A stretch of DNA of 48,569 nucleotides from contig CAMQHT010000012.1 of NCBI GenBank assembly GCA_947001705.1, positions 1 to 48,569 of the forward strand, written 5' to 3'. This document shows, one piece after another, positions 1 to 8,292 of this stretch. A model generated the notes under the pieces. That model saw nothing but the letters and a program-made list of their open reading frames with translations. It was not told the origin of the DNA and did no database searches. The translations under genes and the position numbers were made by a program. Each line of letters starts with the position of its first letter. The first letter of the stretch is position 1. This stretch comes from an uncultured Collinsella sp. Lineage in GTDB: Bacteria > Actinomycetota > Coriobacteriia > Coriobacteriales > Coriobacteriaceae.

Positions 1-110
1 CCCCCCCTCCCCCCCAATCCTATTTTTTCTGGTGCGCGGGGGGGGGGGGTTTTTTTTTATAATATAATTTTAAATGGGGGGGGGGCCCCGCGGTTGGGGG
101 CGCCACGTTT
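1..110. other. Homopolymer-rich low-quality contig end
   Basis: Runs of C, G, T and A (C at 1-15, G at about 38-49, T at 50-58, G at 76-85) with little normal sequence between them. Nothing here reads like coding or regulatory DNA. It is most simply read as unreliable sequence at an assembly edge, so nothing within it should be trusted. Confidence 0.6.
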
Positions 111-161
111 TGTTTGGGCTGCACGTTTTTGTTTTGGGAGATCCGTTTGAGCCTCATAGTT

Positions 162-223
162 ATGTTCACGTTCGGGAACATAGCGCCAGTTGCCTTAGCT
201 AAGTTCACGTTCGGGAACATAGC
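162..223. repeat. Two direct repeats carrying a short palindrome
   Basis: The 21-base word starting GTTCACGTTCGGGAACATAG occurs at 164-184 and again at 203-223, a 39-base period. The first copy sits inside a perfect inverted repeat, ATGTTC at 162-167 and GAACAT at 176-181. It lies just downstream of the histidine kinase stop codon. It may be the edge of a longer tandem array cut by the contig end. Function unknown. Confidence 0.6.
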
Positions 224-247
224 CGTCCGCAGCGCAAGACGGCCCGG

Positions 248-1291
248 CTACTCAAAGTATTGGAACTTGTTCGTTGAGAAGGAAAACGTTACGACAAAGC
301 CTTCTCCGGAGTCGGATGCCGCGGTGACGTCGATGCCCATCTTGGAGCACAGGCGCGCCACCAGGTAGAGGCCGATGCCCGTTGCGCGCTTGGTGGTGCG
401 GCCGTTGTCGCCGGTAAAGCCCTTCTCGAACACGCGTGGCAGGTCGGCCGCGCACACGCCGCAGCCGTTGTCCGCGACGGTGAGCTCGATACGTTCGCTC
501 GCCAGGCCCTCGTCCAGCAACGCGCCCGAGAACACGATCTTTGCACCGTCCTCACGCGCATATTTAATGCTGTTCTGAATGAGCTGGCCCAGAATGAACT
601 CGAGCCACTTCTCGTCGGTAAAGACCTCAAAGTCGAGGTTTTCGCACACCGGGGCCACATGCGCCGCGATGAGCTCGCGCGCGTTGGCTTTAATCGCGCC
701 CGTCACCAAGGTCTTGAGATCCCAGCGACGAATCAGGTAGTCGCGCTCCACGACTTCCGAGCGCGCGTAGTACAGCGCCTGGTCGATATAGCGCTCCACA
801 CGAGCAAGCTCGCGTGCCAGGTCGTCCACGCGCGACAGGTCGTCTTCACTGCCGTCCAGGTTTTCCAAAATCAGATGGGCCGCCGCCAGGGGCAGCTTGG
901 CCTCGTGGACCCAGCTCTCGATATAGTCACGGTAGTCATCGGTCTGGCGCCTGCCTTCGGCAACCTCGTCACAAGCGGCTTTGCCCACCCGGCGCAAGAC
1001 CTCGTACTCGAGCTCGCCCTCGGCATAGGTCGGACATTGCACCATCTCCTGCACCCATGCGGGACTCTCGAGCTCCTCTGCCGCACGCTCCAGCTGGCGC
1101 AGAAAACGACGACGGCGCGCGTACTCGATCACGATGCCGAGCATACCGAAGATATAGGACACGCCGACCGCCACGACCACGATGGAAACGGGTGCGCCGG
1201 CGACCGTCAGCACAAAGCAGCTCAGCAGCACGCCGCACGTCCACACGGCGACGGGAAGCAGCGCATCTTTAAAGAACTTGCCAAACGACAT
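248..1291 (-). CDS. Sensor histidine kinase, BceS-like (intramembrane-sensing)
   Basis: Membrane histidine kinase of 347 residues. It has two closely spaced hydrophobic segments (about residues 10-31 and 34-56) with almost no extracellular loop, then a DHp domain with the H-box WVHEAKLP (His about 129), an N-box QNSIKYA, a G1 box DNGCGV and a G2 box ATGIGLYL. The short sensor and the FEKGFTG motif are typical of BceS-type kinases, which sense cell-envelope-acting peptide antibiotics through a partner ABC transporter. It follows its response regulator by 9 bases on the same strand, so the two form one operon. No BceAB transporter is visible; it would lie beyond the left edge if present. The stimulus is inferred from family only. 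Confidence 0.88.
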   Translation of the reverse strand: MSFGKFFKDALLPVAVWTCGVLLSCFVLTVAGAPVSIVVVAVGVSYIFGMLGIVIEYARRRRFLRQLERAAEELESPAWVQEMVQCPTYAEGELEYEVLRRVGKAACDEVAEGRRQTDDYRDYIESWVHEAKLPLAAAHLILENLDGSEDDLSRVDDLARELARVERYIDQALYYARSEVVERDYLIRRWDLKTLVTGAIKANARELIAAHVAPVCENLDFEVFTDEKWLEFILGQLIQNSIKYAREDGAKIVFSGALLDEGLASERIELTVADNGCGVCAADLPRVFEKGFTGDNGRTTKRATGIGLYLVARLCSKMGIDVTAASDSGEGFVVTFSFSTNKFQYFE

Positions 1292-1300
1292 AGCCGGCTC

Positions 1301-1972
1301 CTAGACCGAATAGCCTTGGCCGCGATGCGTGGTCAAATACCCCTTGATGCCGATTTTTTCGAGCGTGGTGCGCAGGCGGTTGATGTTGACGGTAAGCGTA
1401 TTGTCGTCCACGAAGGCGTCAGAGTCCCACAGGTCCTGCATGATGGCCGAGCGCGAAACGATCTTGCCCGCGCGGCTCAGAAGCAGCGAGAGGATACGCA
1501 GCTCGTTTTTGGTGAGCTCGGTACTGGTGCCGGTTTGCATGTTGATGACCATGGAGCGAGCGAGATCGAGCTCCAGGCCCTTGTGGACAAGTGTGCTGCG
1601 CTCGCCTGACGCCGCGCTGCGACGCAGCAGTGCATTGATGCGCGCCACGAGCACGCGCGCGCTATAGGGCTTGGGAACAAAGTCATCCGCGCCGAGCGTC
1701 ATGGCCATGACCTCGTCGATCTCAGTCGAGCGCGAGGTAAGCACGATGATCGGAACCTCGGATTCGCGACGGACCTCGTGGCAGATGTGCTGGCCGTCTT
1801 TGACAGGAAGCGTCAGGTCGAGCAGCACCAGGTCGGGCGCGGCGGCGAGAATATCGCGCGAGACATGCTCGAACGACTCGCAGGCCTCGACCGCAAAACC
1901 GGCACGGGCAAGGATGTCGGCAAGCTCGCGACGAATGGGCTCGTCGTCCTCAACGATATAGATCAGCGCCAT
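1301..1972 (-). CDS. OmpR/PhoB-family response regulator (BceR-like)
   Basis: A 223-residue response regulator. The receiver domain starts MALIYIVEDD, with the acidic pair D9-D10, the phosphoacceptor Asp about 52 in LLDLTLP and the conserved Lys in VPKPYSA. The C-terminal winged helix ends HRGQGYSV, as in OmpR/PhoB proteins. The reading frame is open far upstream, but the receiver fold starts at the ATG at 1972, which has a GAGGGGAG ribosome binding site. It would be phosphorylated by the kinase encoded directly downstream. Likely targets are envelope-stress or peptide-resistance genes, by analogy with BceR. Confidence 0.9.
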   Translation of the reverse strand: MALIYIVEDDEPIRRELADILARAGFAVEACESFEHVSRDILAAAPDLVLLDLTLPVKDGQHICHEVRRESEVPIIVLTSRSTEIDEVMAMTLGADDFVPKPYSARVLVARINALLRRSAASGERSTLVHKGLELDLARSMVINMQTGTSTELTKNELRILSLLLSRAGKIVSRSAIMQDLWDSDAFVDDNTLTVNINRLRTTLEKIGIKGYLTTHRGQGYSV

Positions 1973-2116
1973 GGATTCCGCTCCCCTCTTGGTTGTCTTG
2001 CCACCATTATGGCCGCGAAACTGCAGGTGGGCGCCACGCACGTCGCCAAGGTGACAGAACTGTTCGCGAGCGGGAGCGTTTTGTCCGCCTCGCACTCGCA
2101 GCGGTGGCGGGGACCA

Positions 2117-2153
2117 AAATGATTCTTTAATCCCCGTCCCAGAAAAATCATTT
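2117..2153. repeat. Short palindrome with GGGAC-type loop
   Basis: AAATGATT at 2117-2124 and AATCATTT at 2146-2153 form an 8-base inverted repeat. The right arm overlaps the stop codon of the neighbouring minus-strand gene. The loop contains ccccgtccc, similar to the GGGAC words in other small palindromes of this window. It could be a REP-like element or a weak terminator. Confidence 0.5.
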
Positions 2154-2859
2154 AGCGGCGGGCGCGGAGCTTTTCGTAGCCGTCGGCAAAGAAGGCGACC
2201 GTCGCGGCGTCGGACTCGGCGGCGTCGGAGTCGGCGGCGGCAACCACACCGTGCTCGTCGCTCACCAGGAACAAGGCGCCCTTGAGCTGTGCGGGAATGT
2301 CCACGCGCATGACCGGGATGCCCTTGGTCTGGGCCAGCTGCTCGATGAGCGTCGCCGTGCCGCACAGGCACTCGTCCGCCGGCGCCACAAAGGCCAGCTC
2401 GCCGTTGTTGACGGCGGCGAGCAGCTCGGGCGCCACGCCGGTTTCGTCGGCCTCGGAGCGGGCCTCGGCGGAGCGGGCACGCAGCGCCTTGGCCGACGTA
2501 TCGGCCAGCGGCTCGTACTCCCCCACCGTCATGGCGGCGTTGCCGTTGACGTCGATCACCAGCATGAGCACGCCGTCGCGTGCGGTGTAATCGCCCTCGG
2601 CAAGCGACCACTCAACGTGCTGCTTGGCCCAGCTGAGCATGTTATGGGTAAGCGGCTCGCCCTGCACCAAGCGCTCGGACAGTGCGCGAATGTGGCGGTT
2701 GAGCATGGGCACCTTTTTATTGGACATGCGCCAACGGCAGACAAGCGCGGGCTTGTCGAGCGTAAACTTCTCGACCGCCTCCTGATTGGCGCAAAAGTCC
2801 TCGTACGCACGCTGATCCTCGGCATTGCCAAACAGCTCGGCATCATCAATCTGGGGCAT
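2152..2859 (-). CDS. Protein of unknown function
   Basis: A soluble acidic protein of about 235 residues, rich in Ala and Glu, with no signal peptide or membrane segment. I do not recognise the family. The ATG at 2859 has GAAAGG seven bases upstream and gives a start MPQIDDAELF. Alternative in-frame ATGs lie at 2865 and 2883, the last with AGAGGA close by. Visible landmarks are a central stretch LTHNMLSWAKQHVEWSL and several Cys in DECLCGTATL. The gene follows an intrinsic terminator (2900-2935) almost directly, so it is either expressed by read-through from purH or from a promoter upstream of the terminator. Function cannot be assigned. Confidence 0.75.
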   Translation of the reverse strand: MPQIDDAELFGNAEDQRAYEDFCANQEAVEKFTLDKPALVCRWRMSNKKVPMLNRHIRALSERLVQGEPLTHNMLSWAKQHVEWSLAEGDYTARDGVLMLVIDVNGNAAMTVGEYEPLADTSAKALRARSAEARSEADETGVAPELLAAVNNGELAFVAPADECLCGTATLIEQLAQTKGIPVMRVDIPAQLKGALFLVSDEHGVVAAADSDAAESDAATVAFFADGYEKLRARR

Positions 2860-2899
2860 GGTCATACCTTTCGTGTTAGTCATTCCGTCCTCTTATACC

Positions 2900-2935
2900 A
2901 AAAAGACGGCCCTCCAAACGGAGCGACCGTCTTTT
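2900..2935 (-). terminator. Intrinsic terminator after purH
   Basis: AAAAGACGG at 2901-2909 pairs with CCGTCTTTT at 2927-2935, and an inner CTCC/GGAG pair extends the stem. Read on the minus strand it ends in a T run. It lies downstream of purH and only about 7 bases before the AGAGGA ribosome binding site of the next gene, so it may act as an attenuator. Confidence 0.75.
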
Positions 2936-3006
2936 GCAGAGATTATTTTAGAAGCGAGGCCAGTCCAGGGAACGAGATAACATCCCATCCTCCCCAGTCA
3001 ACCTAA

Positions 3007-3122
3007 CAGGTCGGCGAGGGTTGCCCAGGTGCCGCAGATTGCCGTGAAAGAGGAGCGACGCGTACTTGGGTACGCGAGCGACGAATGAACGGCAAGGTGC
3101 GGTGGCTGGGCAAGCCGCAGCG
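3007..3122. repeat. 116-bp nested palindromic element, copy 1
   Basis: A compound palindrome with three nested stems: TTGCCCAG at 3021-3028 with CTGGGCAA at 3106-3113 (CCGCA/TGCGG inside this), TTGCCG at 3039-3044 with CGGCAA at 3090-3095, and GCGTAC at 3060-3065 with GTACGC at 3070-3075. A near-identical copy lies at 25143-25259. Both copies directly follow the 3' end of a minus-strand biosynthetic gene (purH here, hisF there). It is probably a non-autonomous mobile element or a structured 3' RNA. Confidence 0.8.
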
Positions 3123-3134
3123 CCACCTCCCTGC

Positions 3135-4742
3135 TTAATGGCGGAAATGCCTGGCACCTGTGAAGACCATCGCAATACCATGCTCGTTGCAGACCTGGAT
3201 GCTCTCATCGTCGCGCTTGGAGCCACCGGGCTGGATGATGCAGGTCACACCGTGCTCGGCAAGCACGTCGACGTTGTCGCGGAACGGGAAGAATGCGTCG
3301 CTCGCACAGGCAAAGCCGCCCTTCTCCACGCCCTCGCGCTCGCAGAAGTCCTCGGCGCGCTCGCAGGCAAGCAGTGCGGAGTCAACGCGGTTGGGCTGAC
3401 CGGGGCCCATGCCAATGCCGGCCTTGCCCTTGGAGACCAAGATGGCGTTGGACTTGACGCCCTTGCAGACCTTCCAGGCAAACTCGAGCTCGGCCATCTC
3501 GGCGTCGGTGGGCTTGCGGTCGGTGGGGAACGTAAAGGTCGCGGGGTCCTCGGTCACGTGGTCGACCTCCTGTACCAGCATGCCGCCGTCGATGGAGCGC
3601 AGCTCCACCTGGGCGCCGTGGTCCACGCCGCCGGTCGCCAACACGCGCAGGTTGGGGCGCTTGGCCATGCGCTCGAGCGCCTCGGCAGTATAGCTCGGGG
3701 CGATGATGACCTCGACGAACTGCTTGTTCTGATCGGCAAAGTGCTCGACTAGCTCATAGGGAACCTCGCGGTTGCAGGCGATGATGCCGCCAAAGGCGCT
3801 CTTGGGATCGCAGGCGTAGGCGCGGTCGTAGGCGGCCGTGATGTCCTCGGCAACGGCGGAACCGCAGGGGTTCTGGTGCTTGAGGATCACGCAGGCCGGC
3901 TCGTCGAACTCGCGAACCAGGTTCCAAGCGGCGTCGGCATCCAGATAGTTGTTGTAGCTGAGCGGCTTGCCCTGGATCTGCTCGGAGCCCACGAGCGGGA
4001 ACTGCGAGCTCGCGGTGTTCTCGCAGCCCTCGGCAAAGCGGTAGACCGTAGCCTTCTGCTGAGGATTCTCGCCATAGCGCAGGTCGTCGACCTTCTCCAG
4101 CGAGATCTCGAGCTTGGCAGAGGTGTCCGCCACGTCGCTTGCCTGGGCGGCAAGCCAACGGGAGATAGCCGTGTCGTAGGCGGCGGTGGTCTGGTAGACC
4201 TTCACCTGCAGGCGACGACGGGTGGAAAGCGTGGTGCAGCCACCGGTCTCGTGCATCTCGGCCAGGACGGCATCATAGTCGGCCGGGTCGGAGATGACGG
4301 TAACGCTCGCGGCGTTCTTGGCAGCAGAGCGCAGCATAGAGGGGCCACCGATGTCGATGTGCTCGATAGCGTCCGCGAAGGTGACCTCGGGGTTGGCAAC
4401 GGTCTTCTCGAACTCGTACAGGTTGACGACGACCAGGTCGATCAGCTTAATGCCGTGCTGAGCGGCCTCCTGCATGTGCTGCTCGGAATCGCGGCGGGCC
4501 AGCAGCGCGCCGTGAACCTTGGGGTGCAGGGTCTTAACGCGGCCGTCCATCATCTCGGGGTAGCCCGTGAACTCTTCGATGGGGGTTACGGGAACGCCCG
4601 CGTCCTCGATGGCACGAGCCGTGCCGCCCGTAGAGATGATCTCGACGCCAAAGTCATCGACCAGCGTCCGTGCGAAATCGACGACGCCCGTCTTATCGGT
4701 AACCGAGATCAACGCGCGTGCGATCTTCACATCAGATCCCAT
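3135..4742 (-). CDS. purH: Bifunctional AICAR transformylase / IMP cyclohydrolase
   Basis: PurH catalyses the last two steps of purine synthesis: formyl transfer to AICAR from 10-formyl-THF, then ring closure to IMP. The 535 residues match the family length. The N-terminal MGS-like cyclohydrolase domain shows ISTGGTA and KTLHPKVHG; the C-terminal transformylase shows RYGENPQQ, the catalytic KHQNPCG segment and SAFGGI. The ATG at 4742 has an ideal AGGAGG five bases upstream. No other pur gene adjoins it, so it is a single-gene unit ending in the terminator at 2900-2935, with a palindromic element in between. The upstream gap (4743-5019) is shared with a divergent gene. Confidence 0.97.
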   Translation of the reverse strand: MGSDVKIARALISVTDKTGVVDFARTLVDDFGVEIISTGGTARAIEDAGVPVTPIEEFTGYPEMMDGRVKTLHPKVHGALLARRDSEQHMQEAAQHGIKLIDLVVVNLYEFEKTVANPEVTFADAIEHIDIGGPSMLRSAAKNAASVTVISDPADYDAVLAEMHETGGCTTLSTRRRLQVKVYQTTAAYDTAISRWLAAQASDVADTSAKLEISLEKVDDLRYGENPQQKATVYRFAEGCENTASSQFPLVGSEQIQGKPLSYNNYLDADAAWNLVREFDEPACVILKHQNPCGSAVAEDITAAYDRAYACDPKSAFGGIIACNREVPYELVEHFADQNKQFVEVIIAPSYTAEALERMAKRPNLRVLATGGVDHGAQVELRSIDGGMLVQEVDHVTEDPATFTFPTDRKPTDAEMAELEFAWKVCKGVKSNAILVSKGKAGIGMGPGQPNRVDSALLACERAEDFCEREGVEKGGFACASDAFFPFRDNVDVLAEHGVTCIIQPGGSKRDDESIQVCNEHGIAMVFTGARHFRH

Positions 4743-5019
4743 GCAGTCCTCCTGTCTGGTACGCCGCCGTGCTCTGTGAGTCGGTGATACGTCGATCTGC
4801 AGCGCTCGCGCAGCGGCATTGAAAATACTGATTTAATGTAACGCATCGAGCGCATCGATGCACCCCGCAACGGGCGCATGTGCAGAAAAAGTTTGCGAGC
4901 GGAGGGCATGGGCGCAGCACCGGGCGCGGTGAGTTCATGGAACACAGGGGCACCATAATTAGATGCCAATGGCGTGGTAGAACTGTGCTCGATATGCATC
5001 CGCAAAAGAAAGAGGCACT

Positions 5020-5661
5020 ATGGTCTCGCGGGTTCTCTACCGACCGTTTGACACCGAAGACTTCGACGCCATCGCGCTGATTCTGCAGCAGCTTTGGCAT
5101 AACAATTCGGATAACGATGAGTACAACCGCCTTGAGGCCGCGTGCGACCTTGCCTACTGCCTTTCGTCGTCGACGTTTTCGCAGGTTGCCGTCATCGACG
5201 GCCAGGCGCGCGGCATTGCGCTCGCGCGTGCGGGGCAAAGCTCCGGCGCCACCGTCAATGAACATTGGATGGATACCGAGCGCGCGCTGCTATCGCAGAT
5301 GCGTGAGCTGGAGCCCGATGCCTGCGCCGAGTATCTCTCGTTTGTGCGCGCAACCATCCGCACCAACAACCGCCTGCTCGAAAGCAGTCCCCTGCCACAC
5401 GACAACGAGGTCACGTTGCTTGCCGTGGATCGCGATGTCCATGGCCTGGGCGTTGGCTCGGTCTTGCTCGACGCCGCGGTCTCGCACCTGTCCTCGCGCG
5501 GGGCAACGAGAGCGCACCTGTACACCGACTCCAACTGCTCATGGAAGTTCTACGAGCTGCATGGCTTTAAGCGCACGGCCACGCACCGCGCCAACCGCGA
5601 AGAGCGCCGCCACGACATGCCGCGCGAAAGCTTCCTCTACGAACTCGACCTAACGGCCTAA
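5020..5661 (+). CDS. GNAT-family N-acetyltransferase
   Basis: A 213-residue acetyltransferase. The acetyl-CoA binding motif A is visible as VDRDVHGLGVGSVLLDAAV (about residues 138-156), followed by a motif B-like LYTDSNCSWKFYELHGFKR, both characteristic of the GNAT fold. The start at 5020 has AAAGAGG just upstream. It is transcribed divergently from purH and ends before a group of short palindromic repeats. The acceptor substrate cannot be told from sequence. Confidence 0.88.
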   Translation: MVSRVLYRPFDTEDFDAIALILQQLWHNNSDNDEYNRLEAACDLAYCLSSSTFSQVAVIDGQARGIALARAGQSSGATVNEHWMDTERALLSQMRELEPDACAEYLSFVRATIRTNNRLLESSPLPHDNEVTLLAVDRDVHGLGVGSVLLDAAVSHLSSRGATRAHLYTDSNCSWKFYELHGFKRTATHRANREERRHDMPRESFLYELDLTA

Positions 5662-5673
5662 ACCTGGCAGTTA

Positions 5674-5716
5674 GGGACGTTCCTCTTGTGCCGGCACTCC
5701 GGGACACCCCTTGGCA
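5674..5716. repeat. 43-bp GGGACGTTCC...TTGGCA repeat, copy 1
   Basis: Begins GGGACGTTCCTCTTGTGCCG and ends GGGACACCCCTTGGCA. A similar 43-bp segment is at 7921-7963. It belongs to the same GGGAC-containing group as the palindromes at 5727 and 24392. It is probably a degenerate REP-like element. Confidence 0.55.
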
Positions 5717-5726
5717 GCAACCGCAC

Positions 5727-5757
5727 CTAGTCATTGGGGACGTTCTTAAATGACTAG
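5727..5757. repeat. 31-bp palindrome, copy 1
   Basis: Perfect inverted arms CTAGTCATT (5727-5735) and AATGACTAG (5749-5757) around the loop ggggacgttctta. The reverse complement of 24392-24422 is the same 31-mer with one base changed. This repeat flanks genes and is not a terminator, because no T run follows. Confidence 0.8.
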
Positions 5758-5788
5758 TCGCTGGGGACAGTCTTCGTAGGTAGCGCGT

Positions 5789-5836
5789 AAAAAGGGGATG
5801 GGCTTTCCCCGACGGCTGTCGAGAAAAGCCCATCCC
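5789..5836 (-). terminator. Intrinsic terminator of the DUF2207 gene
   Basis: GGGATGGGCTTT at 5795-5806 pairs with AAAGCCCATCCC at 5825-5836. On the minus strand the stem is followed by CTTTTTA. It lies directly downstream of the DUF2207 gene. Confidence 0.85.
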
Positions 5837-5850
5837 ATAATTTACGACCG

Positions 5851-7797
5851 TTAGAACGTTCCGCCGCCGCCTCCGCCGACGCCGCCGCCTCCGCCGCCCG
5901 AGAAGCCGCCACCACCGCCGCCACTCGAGCTATCGGAGCTCGAAGCCAACTCGCGGATGGTCTCGTGATACACATCGTTGAACGAATCGAGCGGAGACTC
6001 GTTGCCGTAGTGATGGTAATACCACCAGTAGCAGGGGTAGTTGTCGTAGAAATCGTCGCTGTTGCGCAGGTCCGCAGGCACGGCCTCGGCCAGCTGTCGC
6101 AGCACTTCTTTCGAAACGCCTAGGGCAACGCCCATCACCAGCAGCTTGTTCCACAGCACCAGATCGCCCGGGACGGCTTCCTTTAGGCGTGTGAAGTCCT
6201 CGAGCCAATGCTTGAGCGCCTTGCAGCGAGCCGCCACCTCGGCGCCCTCCGGCGTGTAACGGCGGAAGGTGCAGCTCAGGACAAAGCCCACGATCGTGAC
6301 GGGGATCGAAATCATAGCGGCACCGACGTTGGCGTCCGCAAAGTCGGTATAGAACAGAGAGCCCAAAATGCCAAAGACAATGATGATGCCGAGAACCAGG
6401 CCGGCCACCATCGCGATAGTGCCATCCGATGCGATAAACTCGCGCTCCTCCAGCTTGCCCTTAACCGTGCTCTGATAGTCCTCGAGCTTGTCGCCAACAG
6501 ATTCAGTACGCTCGCTGGCATACTCCTCCAGCTCGCTAAACGTGCGCGAACGGACGCCGTCTTTATCGGGCTTAACGCCAGCGAAGAAGACCTTGAGCAC
6601 GTCGCGATCGATGCCGTCCTTCTTGGCAGCCTTCCAGGCCTCGTCGGTCACTGTGATGCGATACGTCTGCTCCTCTTTTTCGCGACGGAGCAGACCCTTC
6701 TTCTTGGTCTCGGTCGCTTCTTCCAGCTTGATCACGCGGTCGTCGGTCAGCTTCATCAGCGTGGCGATATATGCCTGATCGGGCACGTCGTTCCAGCTCA
6801 TAAGAGTTGCAAGCACCGCGGGATGATCGGCGGAGGGCACATCGCGGAAGTACTCGTCCTGGAAGAGCGGCTTGGGCTTGGGCCTGCGCAGCTTGAGCAT
6901 CACGATTACACCGGTATAGGCAACCGCCACAACAACACACACCACGGCAATCGCGCTGGCAACCGCACGCGCGTGCTCACGGCGGGCGTTAGCTTCGTCG
7001 GCCCATTCCTTCTCTTCGCTCAGGATCGTTGACATGCGCTCTTCGCCCGAAGCGGCAAGCTGCGGCACCCAGTCGCTAGGGAAGGCGATGCGTGCCTCGG
7101 CGAATTCGCCCTGGTGCACGCAGGGAATGGTATAGGTGACCATGGGCTCGTCCTCATCGAGCGACACGTCGCCCGTCAGCGGACCATGGCCCCATGCGCG
7201 GAAGTTATCGCCCTTGACGGCCGCCGTCCCGGCAGCGGCATTCGCGAAGCACACTTCCATCTCGACGTCATCGGAATCCGCAGACCAGCCGTCACCCACG
7301 AACTTCCAGTAGAGCTCGGCGGTATCGGCCCAGTTCATAACCGCACCGGTCATGGTGTAGCTCACGTAGTAGATTGCGCTGTCGCCGCTCTCGTGAGGGC
7401 TGAACACCTTAATCCTTACGCCGTCACCGGTCTGCTCGACCGTGTAGACGCCAGAGTCGCCCTTGTTCGCGCTATCGACTTTGTTAAACGCGGTGTCCTC
7501 TTCCTCGACACTCAGCACGTCGACGCCCGCCGTGCCGCCCTGCTGGTTGGAGCCCGTATTGATCTCCCAAAACACGCCGTTGATGTCGTCGTCGAAATCA
7601 AACTGGCGTCCCTCGACAACGGCCAGCGATCCATCGGCCTCGACCGTGGCACTGATGTAGGTTTGGGTCATGGAATACCCGTCGGCACGTGCAACGGCGG
7701 GCAACAGCAGCAGCGCGCACGCGACGAGCGCACAAATGGAAGCAAATCGCGCAAACGGGCAGCGCTGCCGACAGGTCTTGGCAACGGGGGCGTTCAT
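5851..7797 (-). CDS. DUF2207 membrane protein
   Basis: A 648-residue secreted or membrane-anchored protein. The ATG at 7797 has AAAGGA seven bases upstream; an ATG 36 bases further up has no binding site. An N-terminal signal segment (CALVACALLLLPAVARADG, about residues 22-40) precedes a large beta-rich extracellular domain. A membrane helix follows near residues 265-285, then a cytoplasmic region and two more hydrophobic segments (AMVAGLVLGIIIVFGILG and the one after it). The C terminus is a glycine-rich tail, typical of DUF2207 proteins. The role of this family is unknown. The gene is monocistronic with its own terminator at 5789-5836. Confidence 0.85.
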   Translation of the reverse strand: MNAPVAKTCRQRCPFARFASICALVACALLLLPAVARADGYSMTQTYISATVEADGSLAVVEGRQFDFDDDINGVFWEINTGSNQQGGTAGVDVLSVEEEDTAFNKVDSANKGDSGVYTVEQTGDGVRIKVFSPHESGDSAIYYVSYTMTGAVMNWADTAELYWKFVGDGWSADSDDVEMEVCFANAAAGTAAVKGDNFRAWGHGPLTGDVSLDEDEPMVTYTIPCVHQGEFAEARIAFPSDWVPQLAASGEERMSTILSEEKEWADEANARREHARAVASAIAVVCVVVAVAYTGVIVMLKLRRPKPKPLFQDEYFRDVPSADHPAVLATLMSWNDVPDQAYIATLMKLTDDRVIKLEEATETKKKGLLRREKEEQTYRITVTDEAWKAAKKDGIDRDVLKVFFAGVKPDKDGVRSRTFSELEEYASERTESVGDKLEDYQSTVKGKLEEREFIASDGTIAMVAGLVLGIIIVFGILGSLFYTDFADANVGAAMISIPVTIVGFVLSCTFRRYTPEGAEVAARCKALKHWLEDFTRLKEAVPGDLVLWNKLLVMGVALGVSKEVLRQLAEAVPADLRNSDDFYDNYPCYWWYYHHYGNESPLDSFNDVYHETIRELASSSDSSSGGGGGGFSGGGGGGVGGGGGGTF

Positions 7798-7920
7798 AGG
7801 CACATCCTTTGTCTGTGATACCAGTAGCGTCATTGTCCCACGTTTGCGGGTTCATGTGACGAACATCTAGGTCAGCGGAGTATCAAACGGGACGAAAGTC
7901 ACGCCCGCGGCCGGCACCTG

Positions 7921-7963
7921 GGGACGTTCCTTATCTGCCGGTAATCTGGGACACTCCTTGGCA
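7921..7963. repeat. 43-bp GGGACGTTCC...TTGGCA repeat, copy 2
   Basis: Begins GGGACGTTCCTTATCTGCCG and ends GGGACACTCCTTGGCA; it is the same length as, and largely identical to, 5674-5716. The two copies flank the DUF2207 gene in the same orientation. Confidence 0.55.
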
Positions 7964-7984
7964 TAGCCCGCTCCGGCAATAGAT

Positions 7985-8169
7985 ACCACTTCATAGCTCC
8001 ATCACAGGTGTAGCGGCTTTGTGTGGGCGCGGCATGCGCTGATTGAGCCGCCAGTTGAGGGGCATAAAGCAGTTGAGCGAAAACGGTTTGCCCCTTTGCC
8101 GTCCGCTTGAGGATCATGTCCCCCTTTTCCGCGGAAACCCCGGCAGTTGCGAAGAGCTGCCGGGGTTTC
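7985..8169. other. Gene-free region with several hairpins, possible structured RNA
   Basis: About 500 bases (7798-8305) separate two divergent genes. Between 7985 and 8169 are a GCGGCT/AGCCGC hairpin (around 8010-8050), a GGGGCA/TGCCCC hairpin (around 8055-8100) and a strong 13-base-pair hairpin at 8134-8169. No convincing coding frame crosses it. The arrangement resembles a short RNA gene ending in a terminator, but I do not recognise a known RNA family. It could equally be mobile-element debris. Confidence 0.35.
8134..8169 (+). terminator. Strong hairpin, terminator-like
   Basis: GAAACCCCGGCAG at 8134-8146 pairs perfectly with CTGCCGGGGTTTC at 8157-8169. On the plus strand it is followed by the modest T-rich stretch tgtcgttt. 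No annotated gene reads into it from either side, so it would have to end an unannotated transcript. Confidence 0.45.
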
Positions 8170-8292
8170 TGTCGTTTGAGGGCTAGATTGATTGACGACG
8201 ATTAAGGCGCCGAGCCGGTGGTCCGGCACGCGCAACGTGTGGCCTCAGCAACTTGCAGGCCACGGCAGCGTCTCCCCCACCACGCCCCGCGC

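Noticed and set aside
20..220. Minus-strand frame of 66 codons with a repeated FPNVN word
   Set aside because: It is the translation of the direct repeat plus homopolymer sequence; composition is not protein-like and the sequence there is unreliable.
1973..2151. Extension of the response regulator to a 436-codon frame
   Set aside because: The added part is Arg/Ala-rich antisense to the 2152 gene; the receiver domain and ribosome binding site fix the start at 1972.
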